From the NCBI RefSeq assembly GCF_042650605.1, contig NZ_JBHSBN010000004.1, positions 1-64,000 on the forward strand: a DNA stretch of 64,000 bases. Direction: 5' to 3'. The DNA is from Micromonospora_J zhanjiangensis. Its GTDB lineage: Bacteria; Actinomycetota; Actinomycetes; Mycobacteriales; Micromonosporaceae. Shown here piece after piece: positions 58,023 through 64,000 of the stretch (position 1 is the stretch's first letter; each line of letters opens with the position of its first letter). The position numbers and the translations under genes were made by a program. The notes below the pieces were generated by a model that saw nothing but the letters and a program-made list of their open reading frames with translations, made no database searches and was not told the origin of the DNA.

Positions 58023-58842
58023 TTCACCGTCTGGCCGCCGCCCCGCCGGTGAGCCCGAACCGCACCGGCACCGGCAGGTCGCCGAGTCGTTCGGGGTGGA
58101 CCCCGAGCGCTACGACCGGACCCGGCCCCATTACCCCGACGAGCTGGTGGCCCGGATTGTCGCCGCCAGTCCGGGTACCGACGTCCTGGACGTCGGCTGC
58201 GGCACCGGCACGGCGGCCCGGCAGTTCCGGGCGGCGGGCTGCACGGTGCTGGGCGTCGAGCCCGACGCCCGGATGGCCGACTTCGCCCGGCGGGACGGCT
58301 TCGAGGTCGAGGTGACCACGGTCGAGGACTGGGAACCGGCGGGGCGGCGGTTCGACGCGGTCGTGGCCGGGACCGCCTGGCACTGGGTGGACCCCGTGGC
58401 CGGCGCGGCCCAGGCGGCCCAGGTGCTCCGGCCGGGCGGCCTGCTGGCGCCGTTCTGGCACGTGTTCGAGTCGCCGGTCGAGGTGACCGAGGCGTTCCTC
58501 GCGGCCTACCGCCGGGTGGTGCCGGACTCGCCGTTCACCTTCCCGTCGACCGGATCGGCCCTGGATGCCTATCAGGTCTTGTTCGCGAGGACCGTCGACC
58601 AGATCCGCACGGCGGGTGGCTTCGACGAGCCGCAGCAGTGGCGGTACGACTGGGAGCGGACCTACACCCGGGACGAGTGGCTGGACCAACTCCCCACGAC
58701 CGGCCCGCTCACCCGGGTCCCGCCGGACGCGCTGCGGGAGGTGCTCGCGGCGGTCGGCACCGCGATCGACGCGCTGGGTGGTGCCTTCACGATGCCCTAC
58801 ACCACGGTGGCGGTGGTGGCGAGACGCGCCGGCCCGTCCTGA
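58015..58842 (+). CDS. SAM-dependent class I methyltransferase
   Basis: 275 residues. After an N-terminal Pro-rich start, the Rossmann-like SAM fold begins at FGVDPERYDRTRPHYPDELV, with motif I VLDVGCGTGTAARQFRAAGC, motif II GVEPDARMADFARR and a later WHWVDPVAGAAQAAQVLRPG. It matches the Methyltransf_11 group. ATG 58015 lies within the second TetR operator and is probably the first transcribed base triplet (leaderless). The substrate is unknown; TetR control suggests response to a toxic small molecule. Confidence 0.85.
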   Translation: MPTSPSGRRPAGEPEPHRHRQVAESFGVDPERYDRTRPHYPDELVARIVAASPGTDVLDVGCGTGTAARQFRAAGCTVLGVEPDARMADFARRDGFEVEVTTVEDWEPAGRRFDAVVAGTAWHWVDPVAGAAQAAQVLRPGGLLAPFWHVFESPVEVTEAFLAAYRRVVPDSPFTFPSTGSALDAYQVLFARTVDQIRTAGGFDEPQQWRYDWERTYTRDEWLDQLPTTGPLTRVPPDALREVLAAVGTAIDALGGAFTMPYTTVAVVARRAGPS

Positions 58843-58899
58843 CCGGCCGCCAGCGCCCGGCCGGCCGTCGTGACCGGCCGCTGCCGGACAGGCGGCGGG

Positions 58900-59862
58900 C
58901 TACCGGGGGCCGCCCGGCCGGGCCGGTGCGCCGGACCCGCGCCGGTCGCCCGGCTCGCGCGGACCCGGTACGGCGGCCGGAACCGGTACGTCGAGCAGCT
59001 CGGCGAGCCGGGCCGCGTCCCGCTGCGCCTGGCCGGCACAGCAGTTGTTGAACAGCACGTGCACCTCGGTGCTCTGGCCGGCGAGTTCGACGAGTTGGTC
59101 GGCCCAGTGGCGCAGCTCGTCGTCGGAGTAGGCGTACCGGAACTTGGCCTGCTTGTCACCGCCGGCCCAGTCCGGGCTGTGCCCGTGGAACCGGACCACC
59201 GCCGGGTCGGCCGGCGCGACCAGCAGCGGCGGGACCGAGGACGGGTGACCCTGCGGCATGTCCACACAGACGTACGACAGGTCGTGCCGGTGCAGCAGGT
59301 CCAGGGTGTCGAAGCCGTTGTCCCCGGCGAACCAGGAGCCGTTGCGAAACTCGACGGCCACCCGGTAGGGCCGACACCGTTCGGCGAGGTCGACCAGCCG
59401 TTGCCGGGCCGGCTCGCCGTACCGCAGCCACGGAGGCAACTGCAACAGCACCACGCCGAGCCGGTCGGCCGCGGCCAGCGGTTCGAGCACCGCCCGGAAC
59501 CGGCTCCACAACTCGTCGTACGTGTCGGGGGACAGGTCGCGCCACCGCACCCGGTCCGGCGCGCCGGCCGGTCGCAGGTCGGCCGGCAGCGCGGCGGTCG
59601 GTGTCGGATGGCCGGTGAACAGGCTGAACGCCTTGACGTCGAAGGTGAAACCGGGTGGGGTGCGGTCGGCCCACGCGGCGGCGGTCTCCACCGCGGGCAG
59701 CGCGTAGTAGCTGGTGTCCACCTCGACCAGGTCGAACCGCTGGGCGTAGTGGGCGAGCCGGCCGGCCGGCGTGTTGGCCGACCGGGGATACCAGCCGGAG
59801 TCGATCAGCGTCCGGTCCGCCCAGGACGACGTGCCCACCCTGATTCCGCCCATAGTGGTCAT
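58900..59862 (-). CDS. DUF72 family protein
   Basis: 320 residues from ATG 59860-59862; the ATG nine bases further in is an alternative. The opening MTTMGGIRVGTSSWADRTLI with SGWYP, and then FDLVEVDTSYYALPAVETAA, LQLPPWLRYG, RVAVEFRNGSWFAGD, VDMPQGHPSSVPPLLVAPAD, VVRFHGHS are the DUF72 blocks. It is a TIM-barrel-like protein related to endonuclease IV/UxuA type folds. Function unknown; the acidic conserved residues suggest a metal site. The C-terminal 25 residues are Arg/Pro-rich. Confidence 0.87.
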   Translation of the reverse strand: MTTMGGIRVGTSSWADRTLIDSGWYPRSANTPAGRLAHYAQRFDLVEVDTSYYALPAVETAAAWADRTPPGFTFDVKAFSLFTGHPTPTAALPADLRPAGAPDRVRWRDLSPDTYDELWSRFRAVLEPLAAADRLGVVLLQLPPWLRYGEPARQRLVDLAERCRPYRVAVEFRNGSWFAGDNGFDTLDLLHRHDLSYVCVDMPQGHPSSVPPLLVAPADPAVVRFHGHSPDWAGGDKQAKFRYAYSDDELRHWADQLVELAGQSTEVHVLFNNCCAGQAQRDAARLAELLDVPVPAAVPGPREPGDRRGSGAPARPGGPR

Positions 59863-59943
59863 TCTTTCCGGCCGTGCCCCGGCCGAAACCCGGACCGGGC
59901 GGCGACCCCCACCCTGGACGGCAGGCTGCCCGGGCCCGGACGG

Positions 59944-59983
59944 CCGCGCGGTCCCCGTCGGACGGGCGACGGGGACCGCGCGG
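59944..59983 (-). terminator. Hairpin terminator after the amidase gene
   Basis: CCGCGCGGTCCCCGTC (59944-59959) pairs perfectly with GACGGGGACCGCGCGG (59968-59983), 20 bases past the amidase stop on the minus strand. It also separates this transcript from the DUF72 gene. Confidence 0.85.
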
Positions 59984-60002
59984 CGGCTCAGCCGATCGGC
60001 GG

Positions 60003-61175
60003 TCACCCCGCCCAGCGGCGCTGCACGTCCTGCCGCAGCGGCGGCAACTGGGGATAGAAGGTGTTGCCCGGGCATTCGGTGGCCATCCAGTCCCGATGCC
60101 CGGAGATGGTGTTGACCCGGCGGGCCGCCCCGCTGACCGGGTTGACGTAGTCGGTGACGCCGGTCGGATCGAGCCGGCCGGCCCCGGCCAGCGCGGCCAG
60201 CAGGTTGACCAGCGACTGCCGGGCGGCCGCGGTCGGCAACTGGCTGGTGAAGTCGCCCAGCAGCACCACGCCGATGTTGCCGGCGTTGAAGCCGCTGACG
60301 TGCGCGCCGTTGCACATCAGCAGCCGTCCGTCGGCGCCGCGCGGACCGAACGCCGGTGTCCCGTCGGTGCCGGACCAGCGGCCCTCGTAGACCGTGCCGG
60401 CCTCGTCGATCAGGAAGTGGTAGCCCAGGTCACCCCAGCCCTGGGTGACCGCGTCGTAGTAGTAGATCGCCCGGACCGTGGCGGCCGGGTCCGGGTCGTT
60501 GTTGGCGCCGGCGGTGTGGTGCACGGTCAGCGTCTGCAGTGGGTAGTACTCCGCGGGGAACAGGTCGACGCCGCCCGGACCGAACCGCAACGACTCGTCG
60601 GCACCCCAGGCCGCCCGCGACAGGTAACGCACCTTGGCGAAGTGGTTGTCGATGCGCAACACCGGCTCGATCGCCGGGCCCCAACCGCCCCGGACGGACC
60701 CGACCGGGGCGCTCGCTCCGACCCGCGGCGACGTCGCCGACCGGCCGGCCCCGGCCGTGCCGACGGTGTTCAGCTCGGTGACCGCCAGCGCGGACGCGCC
60801 GCCGGAGCACTCGATCTCGTAGCCGACCGTGCCGGGCACGGTGAGCAGCGCCGACCGTCGGCCCTGCGCGGGGCGGTCCGCGCCGTCGCAGCGGGCCGGC
60901 ACCGGGCGCCACTCGGTCCAACCCGCCCCGGTCCGGGTACGGAACCCGGGCCGGCCCGGACCGTACCAACTGATCGCGAGGTGGCTGACGGGAACGCGCG
61001 TACGGGTGGTGCGGATGCCGCCGCCGAGCGGCCGGAGCCGGTTGGCCCAGGTCCGCGGGACGCCGGGCCCGGCGGTGTCCGCCGCCAGGGCGGGCGTCGA
61101 CCCGATAGCCGGTCCGGCGGCGGCGGCCACGGCGCCGGCCGCGCCGGCCGCCAGGACGGTACGTCTGGTGGTCAA
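60003..61175 (-). CDS. Tat-exported N-acetylmuramoyl-L-alanine amidase (PGRP type)
   Basis: 390 residues. The signal MTTRRTVLAAGAAGAVAAAA with ending TPALAA is of Tat type (TRRTVL). A ~150-residue N-terminal region precedes the amidase_2/PGRP domain (about 195-385), whose zinc ligands are visible: His in LTVHHTAGANND, GYHFLIDEAGTVYEGR and the C-terminal SGHRDWMATECPGN with His and Cys. It cleaves the amide between muramic acid and the stem peptide. It may serve wall turnover or attack on other cells. Confidence 0.88.
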   Translation of the reverse strand: MTTRRTVLAAGAAGAVAAAAGPAIGSTPALAADTAGPGVPRTWANRLRPLGGGIRTTRTRVPVSHLAISWYGPGRPGFRTRTGAGWTEWRPVPARCDGADRPAQGRRSALLTVPGTVGYEIECSGGASALAVTELNTVGTAGAGRSATSPRVGASAPVGSVRGGWGPAIEPVLRIDNHFAKVRYLSRAAWGADESLRFGPGGVDLFPAEYYPLQTLTVHHTAGANNDPDPAATVRAIYYYDAVTQGWGDLGYHFLIDEAGTVYEGRWSGTDGTPAFGPRGADGRLLMCNGAHVSGFNAGNIGVVLLGDFTSQLPTAAARQSLVNLLAALAGAGRLDPTGVTDYVNPVSGAARRVNTISGHRDWMATECPGNTFYPQLPPLRQDVQRRWAG

Positions 61176-61233
61176 GAGGGTCTTCTCCCGTTCGTCTGTG
61201 GCGAAGCGCCGGTCCGGTGCTTCGGTCGGGCGG

Positions 61234-61749
61234 TCAGTCGCGCTCCTTGGCGGCCTTGTCCTCCCGTTCCTTCTCCGCCCGGGACATGGCGAGGTCCACC
61301 GCGAGGACGGCGGCCAGGATCAGCAGGTGGTCCTCGTCCGGCACGATCTTCACCGCGTAGGTGTCCCGGATGGTCAGCCAGCGCTTGGAGACCGAGGCGA
61401 CCTCCCGGCCGTCCCGCTCGACGGTGAACTCGTGGTCCAGCAGGTCACCACGGATCTCCAGGTCGTGTGGGCCGGGTACGTCGATCGTGTACTTGTCCCG
61501 GAACGGGGTGAGCAGCTTCTTGCGCACCTCGGCCGCCTTCTCGCCGCCGACCTTGATGGTGTACGTCCGGCGCAGGGCGATCAGTTGGCGGTGCACCGAG
61601 GCGACCTCGTTGCCGGCCGGGTCCTCGATGACCAGTCGGTCCCGCGGGCTCAGCAGCTTGCCGTCGACGTGGAACACCGTGCGGCCGGAGTCGTCGGTGA
61701 TGTCGTAGTCGTCGCCGATGTCGAAGAGCCGTTCGCGAATGAGGTACAT
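61234..61749 (-). CDS. LURP-one-related (Tubby-like) protein
   Basis: 171 residues from ATG 61747-61749; ATG 61758 is an alternative. MYLIRERLFDIGDDYDITDD, FHVDGKLLSPRDRLVIEDPA, LRRTYTIKVGGEKAAEVRKK, LLDHEFTVERDGREVASVSK, VPDEDHLLILAAVLAVDLAM and a charged tail. These are the strands and single central helix of the LOR/Tubby C-terminal-like fold. The role of bacterial members is not known; a phospholipid-binding function as in Tubby or scramblases is possible. Confidence 0.82.
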   Translation of the reverse strand: MYLIRERLFDIGDDYDITDDSGRTVFHVDGKLLSPRDRLVIEDPAGNEVASVHRQLIALRRTYTIKVGGEKAAEVRKKLLTPFRDKYTIDVPGPHDLEIRGDLLDHEFTVERDGREVASVSKRWLTIRDTYAVKIVPDEDHLLILAAVLAVDLAMSRAEKEREDKAAKERD

Positions 61750-61806
61750 GGCGTCCATTCTGCAGCGCCGTCCCCGCTCCGGCATACCGGGAGTCGACCG
61801 GTCCGG

Positions 61807-62814
61807 TCAGCTCGCCTCCGGGCGTACCGCGGAGGTGTCCACCACCTGCTCGACCGGCAACCGCGGGGTGTGCCCCGGACCGGCCTGCGTCGGGTCCGGG
61901 ATCCCCAGCCGCAGCGCCAGGTACGGGTACCCGAGCCCGGACAGCATCCGGCGCAGCGTCTCCCGGGTGCCCACCGTCTCGATGACGCCGCTCAGCGGCA
62001 CCATGGAGACGCCCAGACCGGTGGCGACGAGCCAGGCCGCGGAGAGCGCCTCGCCGGCCCGCAGCCAGCCGGCCGGCTCGTCCTCGTTGCCGAACAGCAG
62101 CCCGTACCGGGCCGTCCGGTCGTGGCCCGGTCCGACCGGGAGCGAGCCGGGCCGGCCGAAGTCGCGGGCCGGCACGGTGCTCTCGGGGGCCCGCTCCGGC
62201 AGCACCTCCGGCGGTAGGCCGGTGCCGGCCGGTCCGGCCCGTTCGGTCCAGTAGCGCAACTCCTCCCGCAGTTGCGGCTCGTCGACCGAGGCCGCGGCCG
62301 CCTTCGACGCGGCGGCGGCCAGCTCCACCACCTGGTCGCGGCTGAGGATCTGCAACTGGGCACCCTCGTCGCCGGCGGCGCGGACGATCTCCGCCACCGA
62401 CTCCTCGGGTACCTCCTCCTCGGCCACCGGACGGCGGTCGGTGTGTCGGACCCGAACGGACTGCACCACCCGCATGGCGGCGGGGGACGGGGCGGCGTGG
62501 CCGGTGCCGGTGATCCGGGCCAGCAGGTCCGGCGTGGCCGGGTCGGGCAGCCGGTCGACCCGGGTGGTCCAGCCCTCGGCCCGCAGCGCGATCCGGGCGT
62601 GGTGCAGCGCCGTGCCACAACTGAGGATCATCAGGCGGCCGTCCGGGTCGGACACGCCGAGCTGCCGGTCGCGGACCGCGTACAGCTCCAGCCGTTCCGG
62701 CAGCACCCGCCACCGCCAGGGCTGGGTGTTGTGCACCGACGGCGCGTAGCCGGCGGTGGCCGCGGCGTGCCCGAGCGCGCTGGTCAGCGAGTGGTCGTTC
62801 GGCGATGCGGTCAT
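61807..62814 (-). CDS. Acg-type nitroreductase family protein
   Basis: 335 residues. TAGYAPSVHNTQPWRWRVLP and DRQLGVSDPDGRLMILSCGT, ALHHARIALRAEGW are the hallmarks of the Acg/Rv3131-like family, a two-domain nitroreductase relative that may sequester FMN. RVRHTDRRPVAEEEVPEESV and the C-terminal GLGVSMVPLSGVIETVGTRE complete it. Homologues are induced under hypoxia and starvation. The gene is single; region 62815-63075 upstream is GC-rich and gene-free. Confidence 0.87.
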   Translation of the reverse strand: MTASPNDHSLTSALGHAAATAGYAPSVHNTQPWRWRVLPERLELYAVRDRQLGVSDPDGRLMILSCGTALHHARIALRAEGWTTRVDRLPDPATPDLLARITGTGHAAPSPAAMRVVQSVRVRHTDRRPVAEEEVPEESVAEIVRAAGDEGAQLQILSRDQVVELAAAASKAAAASVDEPQLREELRYWTERAGPAGTGLPPEVLPERAPESTVPARDFGRPGSLPVGPGHDRTARYGLLFGNEDEPAGWLRAGEALSAAWLVATGLGVSMVPLSGVIETVGTRETLRRMLSGLGYPYLALRLGIPDPTQAGPGHTPRLPVEQVVDTSAVRPEAS

Positions 62815-63075
62815 CGTCGCGCCTTCCTCCGTTCGCCGCCGGTCGGCCGCGTGCCGGCACGCCGGGGTGGGGTCCGGTACCCACCGTACGGCCTCACCGG
62901 CCGCCCGCAGGGGTCATCCGGCCGGTGACACCCCGTCCGGTCCGGACGCCGTCCCGGCCGTCGGACGGGACGCAAGCTGAACCGTTTCACCGTGCGCGGA
63001 CCAGGCACTGGCCTCCCCGACGGAGTACGAATCCATCGAAATCTGTCCTTGACGGCACGGGGTCGGAGGCATAAC
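62815..63075. other. Gene-free stretch between the nitroreductase and the last LacI gene
   Basis: No frame on either strand is supported by a start or family. CAAGCTGAACCGTTTCAC-type sequence and the TTTACCGGTTAA palindrome (annotated separately) occur towards its right end, so it is mostly the promoter region of the two divergent genes. Confidence 0.4.
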
Positions 63076-63087
63076 TTTACCGGTTAA
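63076..63087. promoter_or_regulatory. TTTA-CCGG-TTAA palindrome before the LacI gene
   Basis: TTTACCGGTTAA has the central CG and TTAA-N4-TTAA shape of the sites at 28452 and 28577, with one arm base changed, and lies 58 bases upstream of the LacI start at 63146. Likely an autoregulatory operator. Confidence 0.6.
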
Positions 63088-63145
63088 TCAGGCTCTTCTC
63101 CGCCCTGTGCCGCGTCATCCACGACCTCACCTCCGGAGCGACGAC

Positions 63146-64000
63146 ATGACCGGACGGCCCACCATCGCGGACATCGCCCGCCGGGCCGGGGTGTCCAAGG
63201 GCGCGGTCTCGTACGCCCTCAACGGCCGGCCCGGGGTGTCGGCCGCGACCCGGGAACGGGTCCGGGCCATCGCCGCGGAACTCGGCTGGTCGGCCAACAC
63301 CGCGGCCCGGACGCTGTCCGGGGCGCGCGTCGACACGGTCGGGCTCGCGGTGGCCCGGCCGGCCCGGACCCTCGGCCTGGAGCCGTTCTTCATGGGCTTC
63401 GTCAGCGGCATCGAAGGATTGCTCGCCGGGCGCTCGGTGGGCCTGCTGCTGCAGGTCGTACCCGATCACCAGGCCGAGGTGGCCGCCTACCGGCGGTGGT
63501 GGGCCGGGCGTCGGGTGGACGGCGTCATCGTCATCGACCTGTTCGACACCGATCCCCGGATCCCGGCCCTGCGCGAGCTGGGACTGCCGTTCGTGGTGGT
63601 CGGCGACAGCCGGGAGGACACCGGGGTGACCTGCGTCTGGAGCGACGAGACGGCGGCCATGGCGCAGGTGATGGACTACCTCGCCGCGCTGGGGCACCGC
63701 CGGATCGCCCGGGTGTGCGGCGTCCCGGCCTTCCGGCACACCGCGCAGCGCACCGCCGCGTTCCGCGCGGCCGCCGACCGGCTCGGGCTCGGCGAGGTGC
63801 TCACCCAGGGCGACTACACCGGCGAGGACAGCGCGCGGGCCACCCGGCTCCTGCTGGCCCGGTCCGACCGGGACCGACCCACCGCGATCGTGTACGACAG
63901 CGACGTGATGGCGGTCGCCGGGCTGGGCGTCGCCGCCGAGATGGGAATCGACGTGCCGGGCCAGCTGTCCGTGGTGTCCTGGGACGACTCGACGCTGTGC
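63146..64000 (+). CDS. LacI-family regulator (3' end beyond the window)
   Basis: 285 codons to the window edge, no stop. HTH GRPTIADIARRAGVSKGAVS, YALNGRPGVSAATRERV, then the ligand domain (TVGLAVARPARTLGLEPFFM, GFVSGIEGLLAGRSVGLLLQ, AALGHRRIARVCGVPAFRHT, AIVYDSDVMAVAGLGVAAEM). It is a close paralogue of the regulator at 31806, sharing TLG(V/L)EPFFM and LGHRRIARV. An ABC sugar transporter operon or glycosidase is expected in the sequence to the right. ATG 63146 has a CCGGAG site. Confidence 0.87.
   Translation, partial: MTGRPTIADIARRAGVSKGAVSYALNGRPGVSAATRERVRAIAAELGWSANTAARTLSGARVDTVGLAVARPARTLGLEPFFMGFVSGIEGLLAGRSVGLLLQVVPDHQAEVAAYRRWWAGRRVDGVIVIDLFDTDPRIPALRELGLPFVVVGDSREDTGVTCVWSDETAAMAQVMDYLAALGHRRIARVCGVPAFRHTAQRTAAFRAAADRLGLGEVLTQGDYTGEDSARATRLLLARSDRDRPTAIVYDSDVMAVAGLGVAAEMGIDVPGQLSVVSWDDSTLC

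Noticed and set aside
1..64000. CRISPR arrays, tRNA or rRNA genes
   Set aside because: No direct-repeat/spacer pattern, cloverleaf or rRNA-like stretch was recognised by eye; a dedicated covariance search could still find small RNAs.

Overview
This is high-GC (about 70% or more by eye) actinomycete chromosome. Gene content points to Micromonosporaceae, probably Micromonospora or a close relative: secreted GH5/CBM2 cellulases, DUF4166 and DUF72 proteins, Lsr2-type domains and TPR-type XRE regulators. The genus is an inference from protein style, not from a marker gene.

Layout. 1-3200 is an accessory island of visibly lower GC. The 3' end of an IS256-family element sits in frame against the C-terminal part of a polymorphic toxin (Hint domain plus AHH nuclease). 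A candidate immunity gene, a stranded deaminase-like toxin tail and an Imm10-like gene follow. At 2890-4596 a Cys-rich small protein and an XRE/TPR regulator diverge. At 5241-20525 three secreted polysaccharide hydrolases (GH5-CBM2, GH16-CBM13, GH28-like-CBM2) are interspersed with housekeeping and regulatory genes and two decayed genes (NmrA-like and LLM oxidoreductase). At 20684-25955 there is an exonuclease-TerB-BRCT-Lsr2 fusion, a divergent hypothetical gene and two further XRE regulators. At 26755-32831 a CBM2-GH5 cellulase diverges from a sugar ABC transporter operon (binding protein, two permeases) that ends in its LacI regulator. Both promoters carry a TTAA-N4-TTAA site.

32898-40254 holds LysR, dehydrogenase/RidA, MocR, DsbA-like and MFS genes and a beta-propeller/MoaD pair. 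40309-49450 is a protocatechuate cluster: vanillin/benzaldehyde-type dehydrogenase and pobA on the minus strand, and pcaI-pcaJ-pcaH-pcaG-pcaB-pcaD-pcaC plus an IclR regulator on the plus strand. 49440-64000 contains an SDR/MarR pair, a membrane DJ-1/PfpI protein, a two-component system flanked by gene fragments, a TetR/methyltransferase pair with twin operators, a Tat-exported amidase, a nitroreductase and a second LacI gene cut by the window end.

Together, the secreted glycanases and oligosaccharide importer would release and take up plant polysaccharide sugars. The pobA/pca genes would take lignin-type aromatics to 3-oxoadipate and its CoA ester. The thiolase PcaF is not in the window. No rRNA, tRNA or CRISPR array was seen.
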